Part shown: piece by piece, positions 55,918 through 64,000 of the stretch
How positions within the stretch are numbered: the first letter of the stretch is position 1
Layout: every line of letters starts with the position of its first letter
NCBI GenBank assembly: GCA_000621425.1
Contig: JHYJ01000014.1
Span: 17,208 to 81,207 of the forward strand
Direction of reading: 5' to 3'
Length of the DNA stretch: 64,000 nucleotides
Source of the DNA: Lachnospiraceae bacterium AB2028
Lineage (GTDB): Bacteria; Bacillota; Clostridia; Lachnospirales; Lachnospiraceae
The notes under the pieces: model-generated
The model's input: only the letters and a program-made list of their open reading frames with translations
The model's database searches: none
Told to the model about the DNA's origin: nothing
Program-made: the position numbers and the translations under genes

Positions 55918-56091
55918 TCACATCTGATGCTTTACCACCTGATACTCGTCACCCTGCTTGAAAAAAGGGCAGGCTGCAGTATCGCCCTTAATGAACTTTT
56001 CCATATCATCCTGGTCAAGCTCCATATCGCAGGTGTAACAGTCCAGCTCCTCATCGTATTCGTAATTCATGCAAAGATCACATCTGTCCAT
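55918..56091 (-). CDS. DUF6472 family small cysteine-rich protein
   Basis: A 57-residue ORF read directly from the minus strand: it begins MDRCDLCMNYEYDEELDCYT. It contains CxxC near residues 4-7, two further Cys (18 and 21) and a Cys at 41 in ACPFF, and ends EYQVVKHQM. The pattern CDxCxNYxYDEExDCYxCxM(D)xDDM...CPxF matches DUF6472, which is common in Lachnospiraceae and likely binds zinc or a metal cluster. Function unknown. It stops six bases before mgtC and shares that transcript. No strong ribosome site was seen (ACAATAA before the ATG). Confidence 0.85.
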   Translation of the reverse strand: MDRCDLCMNYEYDEELDCYTCDMELDQDDMEKFIKGDTAACPFFKQGDEYQVVKHQM

Positions 56092-56314
56092 TTATTGTAC
56101 CCATTCTGCTATTATTGTGCTTATCATTCACTTCCCGATTATAGTCTTGTAAGACAGAACGCCTACTCTCATATGTTTTGGAACCAAGGCAACGCCTCGC
56201 GACCGTTCCGAACATGTTCGAGTATCATTCTGATACACTCTGTGTACGGAAAGCGGGGCTAAAATCAAAGTTCACACTTTAATATAAGTATATCAAATAT
56301 CTCAAGTGTATGCC

Positions 56315-56902
56315 CTATAATTTAAAGTCCAGTGTTTCTACCAGAGTTATCTCTTCCTTGCCATCCCCGGTGTTGTACTCTATCAAGTATCCGCCCACGT
56401 TGTCGGGGAGCCATTCCCAGTAAGTTTTTTTTGATTGAATATGAGCTTCCATCCATGCCATTATCACGCCTCCGTGGGTAACCACAACAAGGGAATTACG
56501 ACCGGCATCAAGAGATTCCTTTATAAGCACGTCCATTGATTTATTTGCCCGCCTGCTGAATTCCTCTTTTGATTCACCGCCGGGGATCTGCATTTTTCCC
56601 TCTGAATCTATCCACTTACGGTAGTCAGGATCTGTTTCCATTTCTATGTAATTGCGGCCTTCGAAGATGCCGAAGTTCATTTCTTTTATTCCATCGACCC
56701 TGACTTTAGGAGATTCCGGGAAAATGATATCTGCGGTTTCAACAGTTCTGGACAAAGTGGAGGTGTATACCAGTTCAGGATTGAAATGGGCCCGCTTTAT
56801 TGCTGCCCTGCCTTCAGAAGACAGTGGTATATCCGTCTGTCCCTGATAGCGTTTTTCTTTGTTGTATTCGGTTTCTCCGTGTCTTATGAGCCATATAAGC
56901 AT
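56315..56902 (-). CDS. Histidine phosphatase, probable alpha-ribazole phosphatase (CobC-like)
   Basis: The RHGE motif at residues 7-10, YTSTLSRTVETA near 45 and the second histidine in VVVTHGGV near 143 define the histidine-phosphatase family. Such enzymes include CobC, which dephosphorylates alpha-ribazole phosphate in cobalamin nucleotide-loop assembly. Its place 115 bases downstream of cbiB and cobS on the same strand supports that role over phosphoglycerate mutase. The 195-residue length fits. The start ATG follows GGAGGAAG. Confidence 0.8.
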   Translation of the reverse strand: MLIWLIRHGETEYNKEKRYQGQTDIPLSSEGRAAIKRAHFNPELVYTSTLSRTVETADIIFPESPKVRVDGIKEMNFGIFEGRNYIEMETDPDYRKWIDSEGKMQIPGGESKEEFSRRANKSMDVLIKESLDAGRNSLVVVTHGGVIMAWMEAHIQSKKTYWEWLPDNVGGYLIEYNTGDGKEEITLVETLDFKL

Positions 56903-57017
56903 TTATGTTCTTCCTCCATGACAATCAAGTTATCTTTAGTAATAACCCAATATCTAGTATGTAGTGCTACGAGCCTCCTGTATTACGAAGTTTTTCAACT
57001 CTGCACTTTGGTAAATA

Positions 57018-58010
57018 TCACATAACAGCAATCATCGGATACAAAGCCGCCACTATAAGCAAAAACAGAGCTGTGGTCACATACATCAGTTTGCAGGCCC
57101 TGATGATATCTCCCGGTGCGATCTCTCGCAGGGCATCACCTATGTATTCTTTAGTTTTAAGCTTTCCGAAATAATAAGCATCCCCTGCCAGCCTGATATC
57201 TAAAGCCCCTGCACACACACTTTCGCACTGAGCAGAATTTGGGCTGTCGTGCTTATATCTGTCACGCCTGAATATTCTCCAGGCGTTTGCGGAATCATAT
57301 CTCAATATAAGCGCGGCCACTACCATAATCAGTGCGCTTATCCTTGCCGGAATATAGCCTGCTATGTCATCAAGGACTGCTGCTGCTGTACCAAAATACC
57401 TGTACTTTTCATTTTTGTAACCTATCATGGAGTCCATGGTGTTTATAGCTTTGTATACCATCCCGCCCACCGGACCGCCTATCAGCAGAAAAAAAACAGG
57501 TGCGATGACACCGTCATTTGTATTTTCCGCCACAGTTTCAACCGTCGCCCTTGCTATTCCGTTTTCATCCAGCGACTCGGTATCACGACCCACAATCATG
57601 GATACCGCTTTTCTTGCATCTTCGATTTTTCCCCTTACCAAGGGTCTGAACACAGCCATGGCTGCATCATAGAGACTTCTGGCTGCCATACAGTATGCAG
57701 ACATGATGCTCATCACGGCAATGGAAATATACTTTGTTCCCAGATATTTTCCTTCAAAATAATAGGATGCAAATACGATACCGAAGGTGATCCCACCAGT
57801 AAGGACAATAACAATAATTACTAACAGCATTCCCAGTAAACGCTGTAGTATCTTTGGATTTTTTCTATGCAGGAACAGTTTTTCAAGCAGGGATATGAGC
57901 TTGCCGATAATGACCACCGGATGGGGAAAGCCTTGCGGATCCCCCACCAGACAGTCAAGCAGAAAACCTAAATATACACTTATAAGAACATCATACCAAG
58001 AAAAAGACAT
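57018..58010 (-). CDS. cbiB: Adenosylcobinamide-phosphate synthase CbiB
   Basis: CbiB (CobD in Pseudomonas) joins an aminopropanol phosphate to adenosylcobyric acid in the membrane. The 330-residue protein has four to five hydrophobic helices, with the conserved LDCLVGDPQGFPHPV near residues 17-31 and ETVAENTNDGVIAPVFF near 155. The start is the ATG at 58010, nine bases after the cobS stop; no strong ribosome site is present, so translational coupling with cobS is likely. Confidence 0.93.
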   Translation of the reverse strand: MSFSWYDVLISVYLGFLLDCLVGDPQGFPHPVVIIGKLISLLEKLFLHRKNPKILQRLLGMLLVIIVIVLTGGITFGIVFASYYFEGKYLGTKYISIAVMSIMSAYCMAARSLYDAAMAVFRPLVRGKIEDARKAVSMIVGRDTESLDENGIARATVETVAENTNDGVIAPVFFLLIGGPVGGMVYKAINTMDSMIGYKNEKYRYFGTAAAVLDDIAGYIPARISALIMVVAALILRYDSANAWRIFRRDRYKHDSPNSAQCESVCAGALDIRLAGDAYYFGKLKTKEYIGDALREIAPGDIIRACKLMYVTTALFLLIVAALYPMIAVM

Positions 58011-58019
58011 TGCAGAATA

Positions 58020-58928
58020 TCATGCCATTACAGACATAAATGCAGTGAGCATTGTCATCCAAAGCTCAGCAAGACAGAGAAACCAGCCGGCCAGGTCACC
58101 TGTTACACCGCCGAAAAGTTTTTTTCCTCTCATCCAATAATACATAAATACAAGCAACGTAGTACCGGTAAGCACACCACCGGCTGCCGGATTGATACAG
58201 AGCATTGCAGCTATTATTGCAATCTCTTCTATAATAAGTACGACAAGAGACACTTTGTTGACACCGCTCTTGTCATTATTCTTTTCCAATTCAAGAGCCT
58301 TTTCAGTATACCTGCCTGAAAAGCGGAAAAGAGTTCCTTCCTTATTTGCCGAAGGAAGAACTACAGCAGAAAATGCACTCATTACGCGTGAAAGAGTAAA
58401 ACCAAGGCACCATACCATTATCAGCTCTTCTATATTATAAGGTGCAACCGGTGTCTCCGGCATGCCGATCACATTGTACTCCTGGAAAACATCCACGCTG
58501 TATGAAATAAGACCGCCTTCAAAAGAATAGTAAAGGATCATATATACAGCTGCAAGAAACAGTCCCACAAATGTAACCAGCCTGATAATTGCAAAGGAGC
58601 CAACATGAGGATCCTTGAGAATCTGCAACCTTTTTTCCTTATCACCAAAGCTATTGATCGCATCGGACGTGTCCATAAAACCATCCAGATGAATGCCACC
58701 TGTTATCAGTATAGGGATAACGCACATTATAATAGCCGCAGCCATTGCCGGAAGATCCCATTCCTTGAAATAATAATACACAGCATACTCTGCAGCACCA
58801 ACTAACAGCCCGATCAGCGGAAAAAATATTATCGCATGTTTCATGTCCTTTTCTTTCCACTCAAAACTCGGGACAGGAATGCGGGAATACATTGATATCG
58901 CTATGCAGAATGACTTAAAAATATTCAT
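58020..58928 (-). CDS. cobS: Adenosylcobinamide-GDP ribazoletransferase CobS
   Basis: CobS joins adenosylcobinamide-GDP to alpha-ribazole to give adenosylcobalamin phosphate in the membrane. The 302-residue protein begins with the usual SFCIAISMYSRIPVP segment, has the conserved GGIHLDGFMDTSDAI near residues 77-91 and about seven helices. This is the last assembly step, so with CbiB and the phosphatase the organism can probably complete or salvage cobamides. The ribosome site AAGGAG lies 12 bases from the ATG. The B12-riboswitch consensus was not found upstream. Confidence 0.92.
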   Translation of the reverse strand: MNIFKSFCIAISMYSRIPVPSFEWKEKDMKHAIIFFPLIGLLVGAAEYAVYYYFKEWDLPAMAAAIIMCVIPILITGGIHLDGFMDTSDAINSFGDKEKRLQILKDPHVGSFAIIRLVTFVGLFLAAVYMILYYSFEGGLISYSVDVFQEYNVIGMPETPVAPYNIEELIMVWCLGFTLSRVMSAFSAVVLPSANKEGTLFRFSGRYTEKALELEKNNDKSGVNKVSLVVLIIEEIAIIAAMLCINPAAGGVLTGTTLLVFMYYWMRGKKLFGGVTGDLAGWFLCLAELWMTMLTAFMSVMA

Positions 58929-58951
58929 TTAGTAAACAACTCCTTCCATGT

Positions 58952-60748
58952 TCAGCCTGCAAAATCAGGCATCATAACCTTTATCCGGCCGTTCCCGTCA
59001 AACATTACGCCAAAATTCATGAATTTGTATCCGTTTGTATAATCTTCCGGAAAATATTCGGTGGGAACATTGTAGTCGCCGTATTCATCCATATCAGATT
59101 CACTTATGAAAGTATCTCCCGAACCATGTTCATTGATGATCTCATAAAGAGCATCTGCCCCGCCTTCGGGATATTCTCCCTCAAGACCGGGATAAGCTAC
59201 CAAAGCGAAATCTGATGAAAGCTCATATTTCTCGCCGGCATATGCCATTTCCACTTCCATGTACTCTTCTTCACCGCTTTCATCCAGATAGCAGGAATAG
59301 TTCTGTCCCAATACAGCAGTGGGATTTTCTCCTTCTTCTTCAAAAAGATATACTCTCATGGGAATATAATCATCATACTCGTCATATAACAGACTGCTCT
59401 TTTCAAAGCTGTCCGTATCTACAACGCCGTAATCCGTAGCAAGGATCCTATAACTGTATCTCCATCCGATATCATCAGCCCATGTGTGAAGGCAGGTATT
59501 CGCCATATAATACAGGGTGCCGTCAATGTATGCACCGTGATTTACGAAAGTGCATACCACACCGGGATCAGTTTCACTTCCGGAAAAAAGATTGATCCCC
59601 GTACAAACCCTTTTACCGTTTTCATCAAAATAAAACAGCTCCATATTTTCATTCTTATAATCAAGATCGTAGTTTGTCTGACCATAAGACACACTGCAGG
59701 GTTTGCCCTCTGTCATTACCATCTCACCATCCTTGAGAATAAAAGCTGAACACTCTGCATCGCTATCCTCTACAACAGCCGTATTGTTAGGGCCGTCAAC
59801 ATCTGCCACAAAAGTGAAAACGCTCTGCAGCATGTTCATGGTGCCTGCATAGTACCCACCGGATATATATACCTTCTGACCGTCAGTTTCAAATTCCTCA
59901 ACTGAAGGATATCCCAGCTCATCACTATACTCAATGCTGCCCAACTCATACTTGTCACCTGTAAGTGGATTCTCACTGAAAACACATATTTCATCATACT
60001 TCCAGTTTGTATAAACCACATAGTCCCCGGACAAGCCTATAACATACGGCGAATCCACATTGCTTAAGTCAAGATATTCCGCACCGTCCCTGTATACCGT
60101 ATAAGTATTCGGTCCATTATAAACATAGTTCTGTACAACATAACAACTTCCGTCTGCAGTTATATTCTTTACGGTTCCGTCTGCAATCACCTGCTCATCA
60201 CTTCCATCCGGCCGAACAGAATAAACCACGCTCTTGGCAGAATCAGAACCGGCATATCCTGAATCATCAGAATCACCGTTACTTTCAGATTCCATCATCT
60301 TCATTCCATAAAATCTTCCATCATAATAGAAGAAATCGCCATATCCCGTATCAGCAAATGCAGTTACTGCGGTAGTTTCCCCATCCTTTATCATCATCAT
60401 GCTGCCATTTCCGCCGGTAACAAACGAATTGGTAAAATCACCGGTAAGGTCGGTAACATCACCATCATACTGTCTGAAATATACTGTATCCCCAACCTTT
60501 ACAAATTGGCTTCCATTATTCTTTACGGTTTCAGACGAGCCATTATCCCCACCAACGTTGTCGTTACCCTCAGTATCACCTTCTCCATCCGGATTCCCGG
60601 TACCTGTACCGTTCTCTGATTCTTCGTCGTCTTCATTTTCTTCCTGCTGACCCGGATTTCCCAAACGGTCAGTCAGGCTGCACCCCGTCACCATTCCGCA
60701 GGAAAGTACAGCTGTCAGCATTAATATAAATATTCTGCGTTTTTTCAT
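58952..60748 (-). CDS. Large lipoprotein with repeated beta segments, unknown function
   Basis: The signal peptide ends in a lipobox (VTGC near residue 23), so the protein is lipid-anchored. A linker of about 55 residues rich in Glu, Asp, Gly and Asn follows. The remaining 520 residues contain repeated short strands with the pattern VYFRQYDG, VVYSVRPDG and YSYRILATDYG. They look like a beta-propeller of the DUF5050 type. Function unknown; a link to cobalamin is not indicated by the sequence, though it lies only 23 bases upstream of cobS. GGAGGGG precedes the ATG. Acidic composition suggests an extracellular location. Confidence 0.75.
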   Translation of the reverse strand: MKKRRIFILMLTAVLSCGMVTGCSLTDRLGNPGQQEENEDDEESENGTGTGNPDGEGDTEGNDNVGGDNGSSETVKNNGSQFVKVGDTVYFRQYDGDVTDLTGDFTNSFVTGGNGSMMMIKDGETTAVTAFADTGYGDFFYYDGRFYGMKMMESESNGDSDDSGYAGSDSAKSVVYSVRPDGSDEQVIADGTVKNITADGSCYVVQNYVYNGPNTYTVYRDGAEYLDLSNVDSPYVIGLSGDYVVYTNWKYDEICVFSENPLTGDKYELGSIEYSDELGYPSVEEFETDGQKVYISGGYYAGTMNMLQSVFTFVADVDGPNNTAVVEDSDAECSAFILKDGEMVMTEGKPCSVSYGQTNYDLDYKNENMELFYFDENGKRVCTGINLFSGSETDPGVVCTFVNHGAYIDGTLYYMANTCLHTWADDIGWRYSYRILATDYGVVDTDSFEKSSLLYDEYDDYIPMRVYLFEEEGENPTAVLGQNYSCYLDESGEEEYMEVEMAYAGEKYELSSDFALVAYPGLEGEYPEGGADALYEIINEHGSGDTFISESDMDEYGDYNVPTEYFPEDYTNGYKFMNFGVMFDGNGRIKVMMPDFAG

Positions 60749-60869
60749 ATTTCCCCTCCACAGCCATTTAATGCAAAATTTGTTTATATTTTATCAAATA
60801 TATCAATCTGTTAAAACCCTTATGGACTGTTTTCAGGATTTACATACTAAAATGTGCTAAAATTTACTC

Positions 60870-61622
60870 ATGAAATCACAGTCTTTTTCAGGCATATCAG
60901 GCGCAGTCTTAAAATGGACTGCTGTAATAACCATGTTTATAGATCATTTTGCTCTGGCAATATACTATACAGCCCTGCATAATGACTTTACCATTCGTCC
61001 AAATTATAGTCAGTACTATGAGATAATGCGCAACATCGGCCGGACAGCCTTCCCTATATTCATCTTTTTATTAATAGAAGGGTATAAGCATACCAAGGAT
61101 GCCACAAAATACATGATAAGACTGGCGCTTTTTGCAGTGATCTCAGAAATCCCCTTTGACCTTGCGTTTCACAACAAACTCTGGTATCCGGAAAAGCAGA
61201 ATATTTTCTTTACATTATTGATAGGAATCATTGTTATATACTCAATAGAACAATTCAAAAAATTGCTGCATTCACGCATAAGTTCTTCCTATGTCATGCC
61301 TGCTATTGAAGTCATGGTTTACGCAGGATTGATATCTATCGGATGTGCCGCCGGGTATTATCTTAAAGTTGATTACTCATACGTAGGCATACTGGCAATA
61401 TGCATTGTCTGGCTCCTTAGGGACAAGCCTATAATCGGAATGATCCTGTGCTGCTTATCTTTGCTACTTGTTTCCAAACGCGAACTATACAGCTTTATCG
61501 CAATTCTTCCGATTATTATTTACAATGGAAAAAGAGGTAAACAGAATAAATACTTTTTCTATATATTCTATCCTGTACATCTGATAGTGTTCTGGGGAAT
61601 TGAGAAAATATTTATATTATGA
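60870..61622 (+). CDS. TraX family membrane protein
   Basis: About eight hydrophobic helices fill the 250 residues, with the TraX hallmarks LKWTAVITMFIDHFAL near the start, RTAFPIFIFLLIEGY near 52 and EIPFDLAFH near 92. F-plasmid TraX acetylates pilin; chromosomal TraX proteins are presumed membrane acyltransferases of unknown substrate. There is no clear ribosome site before the ATG. TAAAAT lies six bases before it, so a leaderless message is possible. No conjugation gene is nearby. Confidence 0.87.
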   Translation: MKSQSFSGISGAVLKWTAVITMFIDHFALAIYYTALHNDFTIRPNYSQYYEIMRNIGRTAFPIFIFLLIEGYKHTKDATKYMIRLALFAVISEIPFDLAFHNKLWYPEKQNIFFTLLIGIIVIYSIEQFKKLLHSRISSSYVMPAIEVMVYAGLISIGCAAGYYLKVDYSYVGILAICIVWLLRDKPIIGMILCCLSLLLVSKRELYSFIAILPIIIYNGKRGKQNKYFFYIFYPVHLIVFWGIEKIFIL

Positions 61623-61714
61623 AAGCAATAGCTAATCTACTCACCGGGTACATCCCTTTAATGAAAGACAATCTTTTGCAAATAGTAATTAACCGATACA
61701 AATTCTTTATTAGA

Positions 61715-62650
61715 TTACTTATTCCTATACTCTTCCGCTAATTCGGATAGTTTCCTCAGTCTGTGGTTTACTCCGGATTTTCCAATCGGAGGATCCAGCA
61801 GTTCCCCAAGCTCCTTGAGTGGTAGATCAGGATTTTCAATGCGAACGCGTGCCATCTGCCCCAGATTATCAGGAAGATTATCTAACCCGACATTATCACG
61901 TAGGAAAATTATATCAGCTATCTGTCTGCCGGAAGCCGCTGCAAGTTTTTTTGCATTTGCGGTATCACAGTTAACAGCACGGTTTACATCATTGCGTAAT
62001 CCTTTTTCAATCCTAAGATTTTCAAGATGCATCAAAGCTTTGTGTGCACCTATAACATTTAAAAGCTCCGCAATACTTTCGCTTTCTTTAATATAAACTA
62101 CAACGCGGCCTTTCCTAACCATTCTATGTGCCGTAATATCAAAATCCCTTAGTAAACTGATTATCTGAGACGCCTGATCATCCGAAATACATACATATTC
62201 GCAATGGTAATTCTTTTCCGGATCACTGACAGAACCTAAGCACAAAAACCAAGCTGTAAGCACAGCCCTTCTGCAGCAGCTGTTCTTCAACAGAATTCCG
62301 GGAATATCCTGGGGAATTATGAAATCATCATTACGTGAAAATTTCACAGAGCTAAAGATAAACGAAATCTTTTCAACATCAACAAATATGTCAGTAGCAA
62401 CATTATCAATATCTGCGGCGTTACTCGTCCTACGATTTACGATCCTATCAACAGTCCCTTTACCATAAGACTTATCTAATAATTTAGATATACGTTCCGT
62501 CAGCATTCTATTATCTGAACTCAGAACAAATTCTTTATCACGCCATTCCGCACAACAGATAAAATAAGCCGCAAGCTCAGCAAGCATGCAATGTCTTGCA
62601 GAATTTTCATGAGAAAAAATTTCTTTTTTTACGTCTGAGGTAAAAGACAT
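61715..62650 (-). CDS. whiA: DNA-binding protein WhiA
   Basis: WhiA combines a LAGLIDADG homing-endonuclease-like domain (about residues 1-215, catalytically dead in studied members) with a C-terminal helix-turn-helix (about 225-305). Typical phrases are NSCCRRAVLTAWFLCLGSVSDP, DPPIGKSGVNHRLRKL and LPLKELGELL. It regulates sporulation in Streptomyces and division and metabolism in Bacillus. In most Firmicutes it follows rapZ and yvcK; here it stands alone between TraX and the tRNA cluster. The ribosome site (AGAGGAA) is a few bases further from the ATG than usual. Confidence 0.94.
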   Translation of the reverse strand: MSFTSDVKKEIFSHENSARHCMLAELAAYFICCAEWRDKEFVLSSDNRMLTERISKLLDKSYGKGTVDRIVNRRTSNAADIDNVATDIFVDVEKISFIFSSVKFSRNDDFIIPQDIPGILLKNSCCRRAVLTAWFLCLGSVSDPEKNYHCEYVCISDDQASQIISLLRDFDITAHRMVRKGRVVVYIKESESIAELLNVIGAHKALMHLENLRIEKGLRNDVNRAVNCDTANAKKLAAASGRQIADIIFLRDNVGLDNLPDNLGQMARVRIENPDLPLKELGELLDPPIGKSGVNHRLRKLSELAEEYRNK

Positions 62651-62684
62651 TTATAGTTCGTTCCTCTATTACAAATAACTTTGC

Positions 62685-62713
62685 AAAAAAAGAAACCGCA
62701 TATGTGCGGTTTC
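62685..62713 (-). terminator. Intrinsic terminator of the rRNA-tRNA operon
   Basis: GAAACCGCA pairs perfectly with TGCGGTTTC around four bases, followed by a run of seven T on the minus strand. It lies just past tRNA-Lys. Confidence 0.93.
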
Positions 62714-62727
62714 ATATACACTCTTAA

Positions 62728-62800
62728 TGAGCCACGCGGGACTCGAACCCGCGACAACTTGATTAAAAGTCAAGTGCTCTACCACCTGAGCTAGTAGCCC
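62728..62800 (-). tRNA. tRNA-Lys (anticodon TTT)
   Basis: Cloverleaf with 73 bases, anticodon loop CTTTTAA, and acceptor arm GGGCTAC/GTGGCTC with two G-T pairs. No CCA is encoded. Last gene of the tRNA string. Confidence 0.95.
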
Positions 62801-62834
62801 ATCACTTCTATATAAGTCATTATATAAAAGTAAA

Positions 62835-62907
62835 TGCCCAGAGCCGGAATCGAACCAGCGACACGTGGATTTTCAGTCCACTGCTCTACCAACTGAGCTA
62901 TCTGGGC
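62835..62907 (-). tRNA. tRNA-Phe (anticodon GAA)
   Basis: Cloverleaf of 73 bases, acceptor GCCCAGA/TCTGGGC, anticodon loop CTGAAAA, and discriminator A. Confidence 0.96.
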
Positions 62908-63004
62908 ATATTCAAGAGTAAAAACTACTCTGTTCCAATAACACTTTTCAATGTCATTGCTTTATTAAGTTTTGTCGTGTCCGGATTCAAATCCTTTCAC
63001 TAAG

Positions 63005-63078
63005 TAGCGGGGACAGGATTTGAACCTGTGACCTTCGGGTTATGAGCCCGACGAGCTTCCAGACTGCTCCACCCCGCG
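63005..63078 (-). tRNA. Initiator tRNA-Met (anticodon CAT)
   Basis: 74 bases, anticodon loop CTCATAA. The three GGG-CCC pairs in the anticodon stem and the unpaired C1 at the acceptor end mark it as the formyl-methionine initiator rather than an elongator. Confidence 0.94.
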
Positions 63079-63117
63079 TCATTATCGGATTCATAATAAA
63101 AAAAAATTATAAATTCA

Positions 63118-63199
<82 letters not shown>

Positions 63200-63245
63200 A
63201 TAGCCGATATTTGGCTGTATCTGCATTTATCTCTAAATACAGAAA

Positions 63246-63318
63246 TGGAAGTTACAGGGCTCGAACCTGTGACCCTCTGCTTGTAAGGCAGATGCTCTCC
63301 CAGCTGAGCTAAACTTCC
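63246..63318 (-). tRNA. tRNA-Val (anticodon TAC)
   Basis: 73 bases, acceptor GGAAGTT/AACTTCC, and anticodon loop CTTACAA. Confidence 0.94.
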
Positions 63319-63390
63319 ATTTTGTCTTACTGGGTTATCCAGTTTATATATATGCACACAGCTCACGCTGTAAGCAATCATATTATTTTC

Positions 63391-63582
63391 TTGTGCTCTG
63401 CACAATCCCTTCAAGAATCGGTTTAGCACAATCCCGAAAGAATTTGCTTTGCAAATTCTTCGAAACTCATTACTTACGCTTTGCGAAAGCGGCTTTGCGT
63501 CGAACAACCTATTCTTCGCATTATCCCGGAAGTTTCGCTCTGCGAAACTTCCAGCTGAAAACAAGCTTTGCCTGTTTTCAGC
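63391..63582. repeat. Cluster of triloop hairpins in the tRNA-Val/tRNA-Asp spacer
   Basis: At least five hairpins with three-base loops occur in about 190 bases. TTGTGC/GCACAA with loop TCT (63391-63405); CGAAAGAATTTGC/GCAAATTCTTCG with loop TTT (63435-63462, one bulge); CGCTTT/AAAGCG with loop GCG (about 63478-63492); GGAAGTTTCGC/GCGAAACTTCC with loop TCT (63528-63552); GCTGAAAACA/TGTTTTCAGC with an inner GC-TTT-GC (63554-63582). These could be RNA processing sites or a family of small palindromes. No 5S gene is here. Confidence 0.75.
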
Positions 63583-63586
63583 CACG

Positions 63587-63660
63587 CGACCCAGATCGGA
63601 CTCGAACCGACGACCTCCGCCGTGACAGGGCGGCGCTCTAACCAACTGAGCCACTAGGCC
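63587..63660 (-). tRNA. tRNA-Asp (anticodon GTC)
   Basis: 74 bases, anticodon loop CTGTCAC, acceptor GGCCTAG/CTGGGTC with wobble pairs, and G73, the discriminator expected for Asp. It is the first tRNA after 23S. Confidence 0.94.
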
Positions 63661-63718
63661 AAGTACATTGAAAACCGAACACAGAGTTCCATATCATCTC
63701 GAACCAATCACTTTTTTT

Positions 63719-63771
63719 GCCGAGAGTTTTGCTTTAGCAAAACTCGGCGTTCAGCTTCTTTGAAGCTGAAC
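63719..63771. repeat. Two hairpins between tRNA-Asp and 23S
   Basis: GAGTTTTGC/GCAAAACTC around TTTA with GCC/GGC outside (63719-63748), immediately followed by GTTCAGCTTC/GAAGCTGAAC around TTT (63749-63771). They continue the style of the hairpin cluster on the other side of tRNA-Asp. They lie about 15 bases past the 23S 3' end. Confidence 0.75.
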
Positions 63772-63785
63772 AGCAAACCTTTAAT

Positions 63786-64000
63786 CAGGACAAGCCATCG
63801 ACCTATTAGTGACACTCCGCTGAATGCATTGCTGCACTTACACTCATGCCCTATCAACCTGATAGTCTTTCAGGGGTCTTATACCCTTATGGGTGGGATA
63901 TCTCATCTTGAGGGGGGCTTCACGCTTAGATGCCTTCAGCGTTTATCCCTGCCGGACTTGGCTACTCTGCCATAGGGCTGGTCCCTAACAGATGCACCAG
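63786..64000 (-). rRNA. 23S ribosomal RNA, 3' end (partial)
   Basis: On the minus strand the sequence reads into the well-conserved end of 23S rRNA: GCTGAAGGCATCTAAGCGTG, AGCCCCCCTCAAGATGAGAT, GGTTGATAGG and CACTAATAGGTCGATGGCTT. The gene continues past the window edge; only about 215 bases are visible. The exact 3' end (about 63786) is an estimate. Confidence 0.95.

Noticed and set aside
56160..56260. Hairpins CGAACATGTTCG and TATCA/TGATA in the gap between the DUF6472 and phosphatase genes
   Set aside because: They are short, not followed by T-runs and show no similarity to elements A or B; left as ordinary intergenic sequence.
60749..60869. Cobalamin riboswitch before the lipoprotein-cobS-cbiB genes
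   Set aside because: The B12-box consensus was not found and the space (about 120 bases) is short for one.
63319..63785. 5S rRNA in the spacers next to 23S
   Set aside because: No conserved 5S core sequence; the regions are filled with hairpins.

Overview
The window looks like chromosome from a Firmicutes bacterium of the family Lachnospiraceae, most like Butyrivibrio or a close relative. This is inferred from moderately low GC, strong AGGAGG-type ribosome sites, a membrane-anchored family 9 cellulase plus an intracellular family 5 cellulase, the small DUF6472 protein, a eukaryote-like isoleucyl-tRNA synthetase, WhiA, and proteins of the kind found around Lachnospiraceae flagellar genes. Most genes lie on the minus strand. 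No prophage, integrase, transposase of a classical IS, or CRISPR array was found.

Layout. 1-9.6 kb: an HD-GYP protein (plus strand) converges on murA, followed by a cupin-type regulator, a giant coiled-coil protein paired with a DUF4230 membrane protein, and ileS with a promoter and leader terminator. 9.6-17.5 kb: a PseC-like aminotransferase, three small Ser/Asn- or Glu-rich proteins resembling flagellar or secreted proteins, and a LytTR/GHKL two-component pair. Two related structured repeats (9648-9900 and 17091-17223) lie here. 17.5-24.3 kb: a hypothetical protein, a PD-(D/E)XK (Rpn/PDDEXK_2-type) nuclease, a RelA/SpoT-like synthetase, and an operon of a JetD-like protein (25.8-24.3 kb), a patatin and HypF. 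25.9-36 kb: GH9 cellulase, a DHH phosphoesterase plus a TIR-transmembrane protein, an extradiol dioxygenase-AMMECR1 fusion and a GH5 cellulase.

36-45 kb: small membrane and hypothetical proteins, a DUF6077-type membrane protein interrupted by one in-frame stop, an orphan DNA methyltransferase, rlmH and carB. 45.2-54.5 kb: a minus-strand cluster with an extracellular-domain membrane protein, an ABC ATPase and permease, a lipoprotein, a membrane protein with about 32 NGQ repeats, a MoxR ATPase and a multi-pass protein. 54.6-62.7 kb: DUF4870, DUF6472-MgtC, late cobalamin genes (phosphatase, cbiB, cobS) with a lipoprotein, TraX and WhiA.

62.7-64 kb: the 3' end of a ribosomal RNA operon on the minus strand. 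It reads 23S (3' end only), then tRNA-Asp, Val, Tyr, initiator Met, Phe and Lys, and an intrinsic terminator. There is no 5S gene between 23S and the terminator. The spacers are packed with triloop hairpins.

The most unusual items are the two long-range-paired repeats and a terminator that shares their end hairpin, the triloop hairpin array beside the rRNA, the TIR-membrane-ectodomain protein, the orphan JetD-like gene, and the DUF6077 gene split by one stop codon. All functional statements rest on motif recognition by eye; no database search was run.
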